From: Betaproteobacteria bacterium UKL13-2
GTDB taxonomy: Bacteria > Pseudomonadota > Gammaproteobacteria > Burkholderiales > Usitatibacteraceae
NCBI GenBank assembly: GCA_001602455.1
Contig: CP012157.1
Coordinates: forward strand, 1,917,733 to 1,981,732
Reading direction: 5' to 3'
DNA: 64,000 nt
Shown: one piece after another, positions 45,390 to 55,280 of the stretch
Position numbering within the stretch: the stretch's first letter is position 1
Layout: each line of letters opens with the position of its first letter
Made by a program: the position numbers and the translations under genes
The notes under the pieces: model-generated
Database searches by the model: none
What the model saw: the letters and a program-made list of their open reading frames with translations, nothing else
What the model was told of the DNA's origin: nothing

Positions 45390-46224
45390 CCGTTCGGGAT
45401 TTACCTGGGCAGCTATGGCTGCTCTTTGTTTGGCATGCCTTGCCGGATGTGCGGCGGACAAAGGCGCAGATGGACGCACTGGGTCGCCCCATGCTATCAA
45501 TTACAGCGTGGTCTCGGGTCTCGCTCCAAACTCAATATCGGCTACAAAGAAAGCGAGCGCCGCAGATTCGGCGCTTCCTCAGTTGCCTCCACCGTTGTAC
45601 GTGTCGCCCAGTAGTCTGCAACTACTCGCTGAATTGCCACCTTACCCGGTAGAAGGCTCATCTGCGGATACTGTTGATTTGCTGGTCGTCAGGGCCTTGC
45701 AAAGTAGCCGAAAAGTGGAAGATGTACGCGAAGCTGAGTTGCTTGCAGCATTAAATGCGCGGGTGTTTCTCTCCTATCTTCTGCCCAAGCTGGGCTACAC
45801 ATTCGATGACGCCAAGTATGTAAAGTCGATCCGACTACTCGATCAGATCCAGAGCGATATGCGCGGCATTAATCGTGCGGCCAACGGCATCTATGAGTTT
45901 CGCGCCCGTCCTGCCGCTAGGGCAGATGACATTCAACCCGCACTGCCGCCTGGCCGATTTCTGACTTCTAGCTATCCGAGCGCGAATGCCAGCACCCTCT
46001 ATGTTTGGGCAGGAGTTCTTTCTGAAGTGCTGCCAGCGCATCGGCAGGCGATCAACGAGGCCACGAATCGCGCCGCTTGGCTGCGGGTGGTCAGTGGCCT
46101 TCATTTTCCGAGTGATCTCGTCGGCTCGCATAAAGTGAGTTTGGAGGCGTTACGTGCTTTTAATTCGGTACCAGCCTTTCGCATGAATCGTGCGCAGTTA
46201 GACGCTGAGTTCAAAATGCACTAA
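45379..46224 (+). CDS. PAP2/class A acid-phosphatase-like lipoprotein with altered active site
   Basis: 281 residues from the ATG inside the receptor gene, which gives a lipobox signal (ALCLACLAGC). The family signature is recognisable: FRARP, then SYPSANAS where the family has PSGH, and RVVSGLHFPSDLVG near the end. The histidine of the PSGH motif is replaced (PSAN), so ordinary phosphatase activity may be lost. Translationally coupled to the TonB receptor, so possibly part of the same uptake system on the outer or inner membrane. Confidence 0.78.
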   Translation: MTGSRSGFTWAAMAALCLACLAGCAADKGADGRTGSPHAINYSVVSGLAPNSISATKKASAADSALPQLPPPLYVSPSSLQLLAELPPYPVEGSSADTVDLLVVRALQSSRKVEDVREAELLAALNARVFLSYLLPKLGYTFDDAKYVKSIRLLDQIQSDMRGINRAANGIYEFRARPAARADDIQPALPPGRFLTSSYPSANASTLYVWAGVLSEVLPAHRQAINEATNRAAWLRVVSGLHFPSDLVGSHKVSLEALRAFNSVPAFRMNRAQLDAEFKMH

Positions 46225-46345
46225 CGCTACGCAGGGGGACGAATCGCATCCCCAGCCGTAAATGCAAGCACTTGCCGGCACGGCCTGGGATAAAAGGCTG
46301 GAACCGTCCGCCAACGCTAGACTTTCACCCGGATGTAATGCGGCC

Positions 46346-47092
46346 TTACATCACCCAACGTGCTACCCACGGCAAGAGCAACGCGCCGAGCAGGGCGTGT
46401 AGCCCCATGCCGAGACTCGCGTATGCACCAGCGCGTGGGTGCACCGAATAGGCTCGGGCGGTACCAATCCCATGCGCTGAGACGCCGACCGCAAAGCCGC
46501 GCTGCGACCAATCGCGAATGCCGAGCGCGTTTAACAGCGGTGTGGCGATGAGCGCACCAAAAATGCCAGTCGATAACGCAAACACTGCAGCCAAGGTTGG
46601 TGAGCCGCCAATTTGCGCAGCGATACCCATGGCGATCGGTGCCGTGACTGACTTTGGCAGGAGTGAGGCCAACATGACTGGTGGGGCCGTGAGTAATTTG
46701 GCGACACCAATGGCGACGATCACGGACGTGGCCGCACCGGCAAACATCGCGATCAGCAGCGGTAGCGCGCGCGCCGTCAATTCTCGCCATAGTCTTGCTA
46801 AGGGCACTGCAAGCGCGACCGTCGCCGTACCCAATAAAAAGTGTACGAACTGCGCGCCTTGAAAGTACGCTTCGTAGCTTGTATCGCTTAGCCACAAGAC
46901 GGTCACGATACTTGCGACTGCAATCAATACCGGGTTCGCCAAGGGGAATTTGTTGCTACGTTGGTAGATGCTGTCTGCCACGACATAGGCTGCCAAGGTC
47001 AGCGTCAGACCGAATAGCGGCGTCGCGGCGAGGTACACCCAAATATCTGCAAGTCGCTCCAACCCGACTGGGAAATTTGATGTGGTGGTCAT
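46346..47092 (-). CDS. lrgB: LrgB-family membrane protein
   Basis: 248 residues from ATG 47092 (overlaps the LrgA stop by 4 bp). The conserved segment LLPKSVTAPIAMGIAAQIGG and GFAVGVSAHGIGTARA are LrgB/CidB hallmarks. With LrgA it forms a holin-like or small-metabolite export system; in other bacteria such pairs have been linked to murein hydrolase control and to glycolate/pyruvate export. Confidence 0.93.
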   Translation of the reverse strand: MTTTSNFPVGLERLADIWVYLAATPLFGLTLTLAAYVVADSIYQRSNKFPLANPVLIAVASIVTVLWLSDTSYEAYFQGAQFVHFLLGTATVALAVPLARLWRELTARALPLLIAMFAGAATSVIVAIGVAKLLTAPPVMLASLLPKSVTAPIAMGIAAQIGGSPTLAAVFALSTGIFGALIATPLLNALGIRDWSQRGFAVGVSAHGIGTARAYSVHPRAGAYASLGMGLHALLGALLLPWVARWVM

Positions 47093-47481
47093 TGCGCGTC
47101 GGCAGACGAATCGGGCGTGTCCGCTTCGTCGATGCGAGGCGACATTGCACGCAGAACGAGTGCTGTGACGGTGATGCTCGCCCCGGTACTCAGCGCGATG
47201 GCGAACGCCCAAGCGGCGCCGGTACTGGCGAGCGTTGAGACGTACAGCATTACCCCGACGGCGGCAGGAATAAAGAAGATCGACAAGTGGGCGAGCAGGC
47301 CATCGGCTGCGGTTGAGATCGAGGCAGGGACGCCTCCTCGTATGACTAAAAACATTAGCAATAGCAGCAGCCCAACGACGGGCCCGGGAATCGCGCCATT
47401 GAGGACATGGGCGCTCATTTCGCCTAGCGATTGAAAAATCAAGAGTATGGTGAGTCCGCGGATCATCATGTAAGGATGCAT
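47089..47481 (-). CDS. lrgA: LrgA/CidA-family membrane protein
   Basis: 130 residues, four hydrophobic segments. ILLIFQSLGEMSAHVLNGAIPGPVVGLLLLL and GLLAHLSIFFIPAAVGVM are typical of CidA/LrgA. It is the first gene of the lrgAB pair. The promoter should lie in the 187-bp gap before the SDR gene. Confidence 0.93.
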   Translation of the reverse strand: MHPYMMIRGLTILLIFQSLGEMSAHVLNGAIPGPVVGLLLLLMFLVIRGGVPASISTAADGLLAHLSIFFIPAAVGVMLYVSTLASTGAAWAFAIALSTGASITVTALVLRAMSPRIDEADTPDSSADAQ

Positions 47482-47668
47482 GTCCGTATGACAAAAGGCA
47501 AGGCAAAAACCCGATTAACCGGCATATTTTATGGGGACGCGCTCGAAAGCGGGGAGTGGGTGCGCGAGCGTGCAGCCCGCATCCACGGCAAAAGTGGAGC
47601 GATCCAAATTGGTTTGCCAATCGATCAGAAACGACGTGCATCGAGGCAGCGGGCGAGCGGTGAAATAC

Positions 47669-48427
47669 TCAGGCTATGCTGATGATCGTCGCGTTCGGCA
47701 GCCGAGAATCGGCGCTTGCGAGGAGCAGGAAAGCTCGGCTGAGGCTATCGGCCGGTCGTACTTCACTCGATAACTCTCCCGGATGTGTAATTGACCGGCA
47801 CTGTGATGCGACGGGACCGGGTATGAACACTTTCAATCGAAGGGCGGTTTCAGATTCGAGCTCATCATTCCAGATCGCCGCCGTATGTTGCAATGCCGAC
47901 TTCGTGACCGAAAAAGCGCCCCAGAATGCCTTGGGCTGTGTTGCGTGGGTTTCTGACAGAAAGACCACCGCAGGCGCGTGTGCGCGCTTGAGCATTGGCA
48001 GGCATGCGCGCGTGACTGCGATTGGAGCGGTCAAATTGATGGCTGTGTACGCCTGCCACGCCGCCCAGTCTTGCTGCGACAAGGGCGAAAGCGGGGAGGT
48101 GTGTCCCGCCGCGTGAAAAATGCCATCGAGTCTCTTGAAGGAGGCATAGATTGTTTCGGCCAGCCCTTTGAAATCGCCTTCACCCGCCGTGAGATAGTCG
48201 AGCACGACCATCGCAGGTTGGTGTCCGCCGGATGCTTCGATTTGGTCATACACAGCGTCAAGTTTGGCCGTTTTTCGCCCATGTAAGATGACCGTCGCGC
48301 CATTGGCGGCGAAGGTACGAGCGGCGACGCCGCCGAGCGTGCCTGTTGCGCCGGTCACGAGTATCACGCGGCCATCGAGGCAGTTATTGGGCGCGTGGAG
48401 CGATTCGGGAATGAGGGTAGGTGTCAT
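47669..48427 (-). CDS. short-chain dehydrogenase/reductase
   Basis: 252 residues from ATG 48427. Rossmann motif LVTGATGTLGG, then AAG near the middle (IFHAAGHTSPL) and a catalytic region with SETHATQPKAFWGAFSVTKSALQ, where the Y of YxxxK appears as F (FSVTK), so activity may be altered. The composition of the C-terminus resembles YciK. It lies 61 bp downstream of hpnE on the same strand and may be co-transcribed; no role in hopanoid synthesis is implied by sequence. Confidence 0.8.
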   Translation of the reverse strand: MTPTLIPESLHAPNNCLDGRVILVTGATGTLGGVAARTFAANGATVILHGRKTAKLDAVYDQIEASGGHQPAMVVLDYLTAGEGDFKGLAETIYASFKRLDGIFHAAGHTSPLSPLSQQDWAAWQAYTAINLTAPIAVTRACLPMLKRAHAPAVVFLSETHATQPKAFWGAFSVTKSALQHTAAIWNDELESETALRLKVFIPGPVASQCRSITHPGELSSEVRPADSLSRAFLLLASADSRLPNATIISIA

Positions 48428-48488
48428 TACGAGTCGATTGGATGTGGATATGGATATGGATGCTTCATGTGGAGGCGGTATGTTCGTT

Positions 48489-49811
48489 TCACTGGCCACG
48501 ACAACTCGCGAGGGCGAGCGCTGCCGCTTGGATGCCGTTTCGGGCGGCACCTTCGAGTGTGGCCGGATACTGGCGCAGGGGGTTTTGAACATCATCTCCC
48601 GCCAACCAGACTTGTGGAAAACAGGTACGGGGGGTGGGTCGCGTTGCATCGGGTGTGCAGGCAAACGTGGCGAATTTTTCTGAAATGACCTTTTGCCAGA
48701 TCGGCATGGGAAGTGACGGCATATGCGTTCTCAATTCCGTGAGCGCCGCCGTCGCGAGTTCGTCCTGAGATAATCGATCGTGTGGCCCTGATGCGGAGAT
48801 AACGGCTGAAATCACGAGCTCTGTATCGGTACTCGCTGTTGAGATGGCGCGGCGGTCAAAGAACCACTGCACCAGCCCTGCGGCTTGGCCGAGCATTGGC
48901 GTTGGAAGCGAATCAGCGCAATGGAAGCCAAAGTAGATCGTCACGATTGGCTCGTACGTATGATGAGTGTCGTTGTAAGCCCCTTCTATGTGAAGTGCGG
49001 CTCTCTGATGTGGACCGACGGCGATGATCGCCGCGTCGAACAGCGTCGCGGTGTCCTTTGCAACAATCCGAACAGTATTTTTAATTTGCTCTACTGCGCT
49101 TACTCGCATACCGGTCACAATTTTTCCGCCGTGTTTGGTGACCCACGCGGCGGCTGGTTCTGGGAATAGTACAGAAAGATCCACTTTGGGAAGCAACAGA
49201 TCGCTCGCCTCCCGCGCACCGGCGAGCGCATCGTGTAGTACGTTAGCGAAAACCTGCGCAGAGGCGTTTTCAATCGGCGTGTTTAGCGCAGATATGGTGA
49301 GCGGCTGCCATAGAAACTTGATGAGACTGGTTGGCTGTCGATGTGCCTTCAGAAAAGAGGCGACTGACATATCGCGTGGCACCACAAAATCGGTTTTTTT
49401 TAAGACGGACATTAACCTGATCGCCGCAAAACGATCACCCCAGCGCAGTCCGCGCGCATTGAGCAGTGCGGCTACCATATGTAACGGTGTCGGTAGTAAG
49501 GGCGCACGCAGCATAAAAGCAGGTGGCATATTCAGCGTAAGCGGCACCCGTTCGTAGTCCGAAGCGGACGTACCAACGACATCCATCAATCTTAGTAATT
49601 CGCGATAGGCACCCGACAGAATGTGTTGTCCATTGTCCATTACGCGGCCGGCATATTCGATACGGCGCGCACGGCCACCAAGAATCGTTGCGGCCTCGAA
49701 AACGGTCACCGTGCCGCCAAGCTCAATGGTTCGCACTGCTGCTGCCATCCCCGAGTAGCCTCCGCCAATGATGGCAACATGCGGTATAGCGTCTCGAAGG
49801 TGCGCAATCAT
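48489..49811 (-). CDS. hpnE: hydroxysqualene dehydroxylase
   Basis: 440 residues from ATG 49811, which overlaps the hpnD stop (ATGA). FAD-binding GxGxxG region VAIIGGGYSGMAAA, then VFEAATILGGRARRIE and DNGQHILSGAYRELL, characteristic of HpnE. It removes the hydroxyl of hydroxysqualene to give squalene for hopanoid synthesis. Third step enzyme of the three-gene route. Confidence 0.93.
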   Translation of the reverse strand: MIAHLRDAIPHVAIIGGGYSGMAAAVRTIELGGTVTVFEAATILGGRARRIEYAGRVMDNGQHILSGAYRELLRLMDVVGTSASDYERVPLTLNMPPAFMLRAPLLPTPLHMVAALLNARGLRWGDRFAAIRLMSVLKKTDFVVPRDMSVASFLKAHRQPTSLIKFLWQPLTISALNTPIENASAQVFANVLHDALAGAREASDLLLPKVDLSVLFPEPAAAWVTKHGGKIVTGMRVSAVEQIKNTVRIVAKDTATLFDAAIIAVGPHQRAALHIEGAYNDTHHTYEPIVTIYFGFHCADSLPTPMLGQAAGLVQWFFDRRAISTASTDTELVISAVISASGPHDRLSQDELATAALTELRTHMPSLPMPIWQKVISEKFATFACTPDATRPTPRTCFPQVWLAGDDVQNPLRQYPATLEGAARNGIQAAALALASCRGQ

Positions 49812-50641
49812 CCCTTGACCCACGTTTTCCAAGCGAGCCACAATTTTCGGATCGGCGTGAGCGATGTTCTCTGCTTCAGAACGAGGTAACCATCGTGCGC
49901 AATTTCGTCGAGAAGTGTTCTGTAGATCGCCGACATAATGAGCCCCGCTCGTTGAGCACGCCGGTCTTCTGCGACTAAGTTTGCAAACGCCGTCTCATAT
50001 AGGTCCTGCGCACGTTCTGTTTCAAAAGCCATGAGCTGTGCAAATGCAGGCGTTTGCCTTGCTGCCAGCAAATCTTCGATGGTCACGCCAAATTTTTCGA
50101 GATCCTCCTGCGGTAAATATACGCGGTCGCGCCGGACGTCTTCTCCTACATCGCGGATGATGTTCGTCATTTGAAATGCGAGACCAAGGTGCTCTGCATA
50201 GTCCCGCGTCTTTGGATTGGTGTAGCCAAAAATCCCTGCAGAAAGCTGACCCACAACCCCGGCAACGCGGTGGCAATATAGGCGCAGTTCTGGCCAGTCT
50301 CTATAGCGTTTTTTTGATAGATCCATCTCCATCCCGTCGATGATCTCGTTCAATCGGCTCGCATCAACGCCGAACGACTTTGTGGCAGGTTCTAGCGCCT
50401 TGGTGACGGGGTGGGTTGGGTGGCCAGAAAATAGACTGGCGATTTCAGTGCGCCACCAGCCGAGCTTCGCGCGAGCGACATTTGCGTCTGTCACCTCATC
50501 AGCGATGTCATCAACCTCCCGACAGAACGCGTAGAGCGCTGTAATCGCACGCCGTCGATCCTGTTCTAGAAAACGAAAGCTGTAATAGAAACTTGAGCCG
50601 CTGGCTGCCGCTTTTTGCGCACAATAGTCGTCTGGCGTCAT
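49808..50641 (-). CDS. hpnD: presqualene diphosphate synthase
   Basis: 277 residues; trans-isoprenyl diphosphate synthase fold of the squalene/phytoene synthase family. First aspartate-rich motif FCREVDDIADE, second NIIRDVGEDVRRDRVYLP. It joins two farnesyl diphosphates to presqualene diphosphate. Between hpnC and hpnE with a 13-bp gap and a 4-bp overlap. Confidence 0.94.
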   Translation of the reverse strand: MTPDDYCAQKAAASGSSFYYSFRFLEQDRRRAITALYAFCREVDDIADEVTDANVARAKLGWWRTEIASLFSGHPTHPVTKALEPATKSFGVDASRLNEIIDGMEMDLSKKRYRDWPELRLYCHRVAGVVGQLSAGIFGYTNPKTRDYAEHLGLAFQMTNIIRDVGEDVRRDRVYLPQEDLEKFGVTIEDLLAARQTPAFAQLMAFETERAQDLYETAFANLVAEDRRAQRAGLIMSAIYRTLLDEIAHDGYLVLKQRTSLTPIRKLWLAWKTWVKG

Positions 50642-50654
50642 TGTCGTTTTCTAT

Positions 50655-51488
50655 TTAGCGCCGAATAATCGCGGCGGGAATGACGCGGCAGATGATCATG
50701 AGCCAGTCGAGGCGGGACAAGGTGGGTCTTTGACGAAAAACGTCAAAATTTGCAGCTTCAATTTTATCGAGAATTGTCAGTCCGCCGGCAACGATGAGCT
50801 GCAATTCGATGCCAAAACGACCTTTGATCGTGTGCGCGAGTGGTGCGCCCGAGAGCATCAGTTGACGCGCCCGATTCACTTGAAAAGTCATGAGCGATTG
50901 CCATGCGCCTCCAGCCGCTTCCGTCGCAATGTGGTGGTCAGACACGCCAAATTGATGCATTTCGTCTTGTGGGAGGTAGACGCGACCGGTCGCATTTTTT
51001 TTCCAATCGATGGCGATGTCCTGCCAATGATTGATCAACTGTAACGCGGTACAGATTTGGTCGCTCATCGCCAGCAGACGCTGTTCGCGAATGTCAAACA
51101 AATGTAGCAGCAGGCGACCGATGGGGTTTGCGGAGCGCCGGCAATAGTCCACCAGCTCTGCGTAGTTTTCATACCGTGTTTTGATCACATCCTGCTTAAA
51201 GGCATCCAGTAAGTCGTGCAGGAGTTGAATGGGTAAGTCGAATGTGCGGATGTTGTGGCCAAGTTCGACAAAAAGTGGGTGATCAGTGCCGATGCCAGCC
51301 GCGATGTTGGCGAGCTCTCGATCATAGTTCGACAGGCGCTCTATCCGTTCGCTGTTGGAAAAGCTGCCTTCATCGGCAAAGTCGTCAGCCGAGCGTGCGA
51401 AGGCATAAATGGATTCAATTGGGCGGCGAACCCGCGGCGGCAACAAGATTGATGCGACCGGAAAGTTCTCGTAGTGATCGACGGGCAA
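50655..51488 (-). CDS. hpnC: hydroxysqualene synthase, squalene/phytoene synthase family
   Basis: 277 residues. Aspartate-rich motif FARSADDFADEG and second motif QDIAIDWKKNATGRVYLPQDE. It converts presqualene diphosphate to hydroxysqualene. The order hpnC-hpnD-hpnE is the standard squalene route in hopanoid-making bacteria. No squalene-hopene cyclase gene is in the window. Confidence 0.94.
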   Translation of the reverse strand: MPVDHYENFPVASILLPPRVRRPIESIYAFARSADDFADEGSFSNSERIERLSNYDRELANIAAGIGTDHPLFVELGHNIRTFDLPIQLLHDLLDAFKQDVIKTRYENYAELVDYCRRSANPIGRLLLHLFDIREQRLLAMSDQICTALQLINHWQDIAIDWKKNATGRVYLPQDEMHQFGVSDHHIATEAAGGAWQSLMTFQVNRARQLMLSGAPLAHTIKGRFGIELQLIVAGGLTILDKIEAANFDVFRQRPTLSRLDWLMIICRVIPAAIIRR

Positions 51489-51578
51489 GGCGTTAGTCTC
51501 GTATGAATTTGCAGGCGGATTATAGGCGGGCGGGAGGAGTAATGGCCGCTTTCTCGTTCGTGGAGCGGTTGAATGGGC

Positions 51579-51584
51579 TATAAT
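51579..51584 (+). promoter_or_regulatory. -10 element of the tRNA-Leu promoter
   Basis: TATAAT lies 15 bp before the tRNA gene start; no strong -35 is visible at the expected distance. Confidence 0.6.
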
Positions 51585-51598
51585 TTTCGGCTACCTGT

Positions 51599-51683
51599 GC
51601 GAGTGTGGCGGAATTGGTAGACGCACTGGATTTAGGTTCCAGCGCCGCAAGGTGTGTGGGTTCGAGTCCCTCCACTCGCACCA
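51599..51683 (+). tRNA. tRNA-Leu (anticodon UAG)
   Basis: 85 nt with CCA encoded. Acceptor stem GCGAGTG paired with CACTCGC; anticodon loop TTTAGGT in stem CTGGA/TCCAG; long variable arm as in class II tRNAs; GTTCGAGTCCC T-arm. Confidence 0.97.
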
Positions 51684-51765
51684 TCTTTTTCGAAGTAATC
51701 ATCCGTCCGGGCAGCCGAAGGTGGTTCGGCGTCGGCGTTTTAACGCGCTTTTTCCAGGAACATTC

Positions 51766-53073
51766 ATGCAAGCCCAACCCTCTACCGCGACCAGCAGTCT
51801 CGAACGCAATCTGATGTTGTCCTTGCCGGCAACGTCGATTGAATCTGAAATTATTTCCCGTCTAAAGCAAATTGCGCGTACGGCAAAAATGTCGGGCTTC
51901 CGCCCCGGTAAGGTGCCATTCAATATCGTGGCCAACCAGTATGGTTTCCAGGTGCGTCAGGAAGTGATGTCGGATGTGGTTCAGCGATCGTTTGCCGAAG
52001 AACTGCAAAAGCAGCAGCTTCGCGTTGCCGGTATGCCCCGTTTTGCACCAGCCAATACGGGGGAAGCGGCGGACAAATTTGAGTTCACCGCAACCTTTGA
52101 GATCTATCCTGACGTGAAGGTGGGCTCGCTAGAGGGAAAAACGCTGGAAAAACCAGAGGTTGCCGTCGGAGACGCCGACATTGACAACACGATTGAGACC
52201 CTTCGCAAACAGCGTGCTTCCTATGAGCCGACGGACCGTGCGGCGGAAACTGGCGACTTCATCGTGGTGGACTTTGTCGGTACCCTGGATGGGATGCCGT
52301 TCAAGGGAGGTGATGCGCAGAATTTTGGTGTCGTACTTGGCGAGGGGCGAATGCTTCCAGATTTTGAGGCCGCGCTAAAAGGGATGAAAGGGTTCGAAGA
52401 GAAGACATTTGACCTGACGTTCCCAGATGACTACCAAGCTGAGCTTGCTGGCAAAACGGTGCAGTTTAAGGTGGCCGTTAAGGTTGTGAACGCCCCCAAA
52501 CTGCCGACAGTGGATGCTGATTTTGCGAAGGCGCTCGGTGTTGCCGACGGAAATGTCGAAACGATGCGTGGCGAAATCCGGGCAAATTTGTTACGGGAGT
52601 TGAAAAAGCGCTTGGCGGCCAGAGCTAAAGAGCAGGTGATGGATGCGCTGGCTGAAACTTCCGAACTGGTGCTGCCGCGCTCGCTCGTTGAAAACGAAGT
52701 AGTCCGGTTGCAAGACCAAGCAGTACAAGACTTGCAGGCTCGCGGAATGACGACAAAGGATTTGCAGCTCCCGGCTGAGCTGTTTGTCGAACGTGCAGAA
52801 AAGCGCGTTAAGTTGGGATTAATTCTGAGTGAAGTGGTTAAGGACAACGATCTTCGGGCTAAGCCAGCGCAAATTCGCGCCGCCGTTGAGGAGCACGCGG
52901 AGAGTTTTGAAGATCCGGCGCACATGGTTCGTTGGTATTACAGTGATCCGCAGCGGCTCGGCGAAGTGGAAGCGCTGGTCATCGAAGAAAATGTGGTGGC
53001 TTGGGCTGAACAGAAAATGAAGGTCGTCTCGTTACCAAAGTCGTTTGACGAGGTGATGGAAATTAAGCGATAA
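51766..53073 (+). CDS. tig: trigger factor, ribosome-associated chaperone and prolyl isomerase
   Basis: 435 residues from ATG 51766 with AGGAA 6 bp upstream; the frame is open into the tRNA, but that part is not coding. Ribosome-binding motif GFRPGKVPFNIV at about 45, the FKBP-like domain with DFIVVDFVGTLDGMPFKGG in the middle, and the C-terminal chaperone arms. Starts the tig-clpP-clpX-lon cluster. Confidence 0.97.
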   Translation: MQAQPSTATSSLERNLMLSLPATSIESEIISRLKQIARTAKMSGFRPGKVPFNIVANQYGFQVRQEVMSDVVQRSFAEELQKQQLRVAGMPRFAPANTGEAADKFEFTATFEIYPDVKVGSLEGKTLEKPEVAVGDADIDNTIETLRKQRASYEPTDRAAETGDFIVVDFVGTLDGMPFKGGDAQNFGVVLGEGRMLPDFEAALKGMKGFEEKTFDLTFPDDYQAELAGKTVQFKVAVKVVNAPKLPTVDADFAKALGVADGNVETMRGEIRANLLRELKKRLAARAKEQVMDALAETSELVLPRSLVENEVVRLQDQAVQDLQARGMTTKDLQLPAELFVERAEKRVKLGLILSEVVKDNDLRAKPAQIRAAVEEHAESFEDPAHMVRWYYSDPQRLGEVEALVIEENVVAWAEQKMKVVSLPKSFDEVMEIKR

Positions 53074-53109
53074 GCCATTATTTTTTAAAAAATATTATTT
53101 GGAGTGACG

Positions 53110-53787
53110 ATGAAGAGCTTCTACGAATTTCAGGGCCAAGCCTACGACATGACGGGGATGGCACCAGCGCACTCAGACAACTATCGCACCACCAGCTTGG
53201 GGCTGGTTCCGATGGTCATCGAGCAGTCGGGACGCGGAGAGCGTGCCTTCGACATCTACTCGCGACTCCTGAAAGAGCGCGTCATTTTCTTGGTAGGCGA
53301 AGTCAATGATGGGACGGCTAATCTCATCGTCGCGCAGATGCTCTTCTTGGAAAGCGAAAATCCCGACAAGGATATTTCGCTCTACATCAATTCACCCGGA
53401 GGTTCTGTCACTGCGGGTTTGGCGATTTACGACACCATGCAGTTTATCAAGCCGGATGTCTCGACCCTCTGTACCGGCTTTGCCGCGAGCATGGGTGCGT
53501 TTTTATTGGCTGCGGGTGCTAAAGGCAAACGTTTTTGCTTGCCGAATTCGCGTGTAATGATCCACCAAGTATCAGGAGGTTTCCGTGGGCAAGCATCCGA
53601 TATTGCCATTCACGCCAAAGAAACCCTGTTCCTGAAAAATCGTCTAAACGAAATCATGGCGAAGCATACCGGTCAGCCAATCGAAACAGTCGAAAAAGAC
53701 ACCGACCGCGACAATTTTCTGTCTGCGGAGGAAGCGCAAAAATACGGTATCATCGACCGCATATTGGAAAACCGCACTCAAGTGTAA
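53110..53787 (+). CDS. clpP: ATP-dependent Clp protease proteolytic subunit
   Basis: 225 residues from ATG 53110; GGAG is 5 bp upstream. Catalytic Ser127 in [10 protein letters not shown], His152 in [11 protein letters not shown] and the Asp in the later KDTDRDN segment. Follows tig by 36 bp; the gap has an AT-rich palindromic stretch (TTTTTTAAAAAAT) with no clear terminator. Works with ClpX encoded next. Confidence 0.98.
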   Translation: MKSFYEFQGQAYDMTGMAPAHSDNYRTTSLGLVPMVIEQSGRGERAFDIYSRLLKERVIFLVGEVNDGTANLIVAQMLFLESENPDKDISLYINSPGGSVTAGLAIYDTMQFIKPDVSTLCTGFAASMGAFLLAAGAKGKRFCLPNSRVMIHQVSGGFRGQASDIAIHAKETLFLKNRLNEIMAKHTGQPIETVEKDTDRDNFLSAEEAQKYGIIDRILENRTQV

Positions 53788-53888
53788 CCTTGGTTCAGGC
53801 GGCCGCAAATCAGCGGTAAAAAAGGCCTTGCGGTAGGCGGTAGAGGGTAGAGCGATATTGCTCAGTTTCGTTCATGCGAAGGGCCAGA

Positions 53889-55154
53889 ATGTCAGAAAAA
53901 ACCGGCGAAAAACTTCTCTACTGCTCCTTCTGTGGCAAAAGCCAACACGAGGTTCGTAAGTTGATCGCAGGGCCGTCCGTCTTTATTTGTGACGAGTGCA
54001 TCGACCTTTGCAACGACATTATTCGCGAGGAAGCGCAAGCTGATCCGGCGACCAAGAATACGAGACATGAGCTGCCAACGCCGCAAGAAATTTGCGAGAT
54101 ATTGGATCAGTATGTGATCGACCAAGTTCAGGCCAAGAAGATTCTCTCGGTCGCGGTCTACAACCACTACAAGCGCCTCAAAGCAAGCCCGAAAGAGTCA
54201 GAGGTCGAGCTCGCTAAATCCAACATCCTCTTGATCGGCCCTACCGGGTCCGGGAAGACCTTGCTAGCCCAAACGCTGGCGCGGCTACTCAATGTGCCAT
54301 TCGTGATCGCGGACGCTACCACGCTGACTGAAGCCGGATATGTTGGCGAGGACGTCGAGAACATCATCCAGAAGTTGTTGCAGAAGTGCGATTACGACAT
54401 CGAGAAGGCGCAACGGGGCATTGTTTACATCGACGAAATCGACAAGATTTCGCGTAAGTCTGATAACCCGTCAATTACCCGTGACGTTTCCGGCGAAGGC
54501 GTCCAGCAAGCGTTACTGAAGTTGATTGAGGGAACGATTGCGTCTGTGCCGCCGCAGGGCGGGCGCAAACATCCCAACCAAGAGTTCGTACAGCTCGACA
54601 CAACCAACATTCTCTTTATTTGTGGCGGCGCATTTAGTGGGCTAGAGAAAGTCATTCAGAATCGTACGGACAAAGTTGGTATCGGCTTCGGCGCGGATGT
54701 AAGAAGTGGCAAAGATCGTGTCGCTAACAACCAATTGCTCAGAGATGTTGAACCGGAGGATTTGATCAAGTACGGGCTAATCCCCGAGTTTGTTGGTCGC
54801 CTTCCAGTTGTCGCCACTCTTGAAGAGTTGGATGTAAAGGCGCTCATCCGCATTCTCACCGAGCCGAAGAACGCCCTCACCAAACAATATGAGAAGCTTT
54901 TTGCGATGGAAAGTGTCTCGCTGGAATTCCGTGAATCAGCGCTCGCTGCGATTGCCAAACGCGCATTAGAGCGCAAAACGGGTGCTAGGGGGCTGCGGTC
55001 CATTATTGAGCATGCATTACTTGATGTGATGTTCGAGCTACCTTCGATGAACAATGTCGAAAAAGTGGTGGTGGATGAGGGCACTATTTCGGGCGATCAA
55101 AAACCCCTTCTGATGTATTCTGATCAGCCTCGAGCGGTTGGCGCGGGTGGTTGA
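53889..55154 (+). CDS. clpX: ATP-dependent Clp protease ATP-binding subunit
   Basis: 421 residues from ATG 53889; an ATG 15 bp earlier is less likely because it is not conserved. N-terminal zinc-binding domain with Cys12, Cys15, Cys34, Cys37 ([16 protein letters not shown]). AAA+ Walker [11 protein letters not shown] near residue 117, IGFGADV pore/sensor region and [12 protein letters not shown] in the C-domain. Unfoldase for ClpP. Confidence 0.98.
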   Translation: MSEKTGEKLLYCSFCGKSQHEVRKLIAGPSVFICDECIDLCNDIIREEAQADPATKNTRHELPTPQEICEILDQYVIDQVQAKKILSVAVYNHYKRLKASPKESEVELAKSNILLIGPTGSGKTLLAQTLARLLNVPFVIADATTLTEAGYVGEDVENIIQKLLQKCDYDIEKAQRGIVYIDEIDKISRKSDNPSITRDVSGEGVQQALLKLIEGTIASVPPQGGRKHPNQEFVQLDTTNILFICGGAFSGLEKVIQNRTDKVGIGFGADVRSGKDRVANNQLLRDVEPEDLIKYGLIPEFVGRLPVVATLEELDVKALIRILTEPKNALTKQYEKLFAMESVSLEFRESALAAIAKRALERKTGARGLRSIIEHALLDVMFELPSMNNVEKVVVDEGTISGDQKPLLMYSDQPRAVGAGG

Positions 55155-55280
55155 CGGGGTAATTGCTTGTCGCCCTCTTGCATCATGCGATTCGGGTCCC
55201 ATCTTTGTTCTTGGATAGGGACAGCCTCCTACCTGATTGACAGCTTCCTCAAACCTGAGCCGAAGTGACCGGTGACCCAC

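Noticed and set aside
46346-47641. 431-codon frame including LrgB
   Set aside because: The part before 47092 is antisense-like sequence overlapping lrgA; LrgB starts at 47092 with a 4-bp overlap.
47487-47682. Possible 64-codon rightward gene beginning MTKGKAKTRLTGIFYGDALE
   Set aside because: No ribosome-binding site or known relative, and it occupies the promoter region of lrgA and overlaps the SDR end; kept only as a possibility.
51652-51765. N-terminal extension of trigger factor into the tRNA-Leu gene
   Set aside because: The extension would be tRNA and spacer sequence; ATG 51766 has a ribosome-binding site and the conserved N-terminus follows.
52160-52378. Frame within tig
   Set aside because: Alternate frame of a conserved gene.
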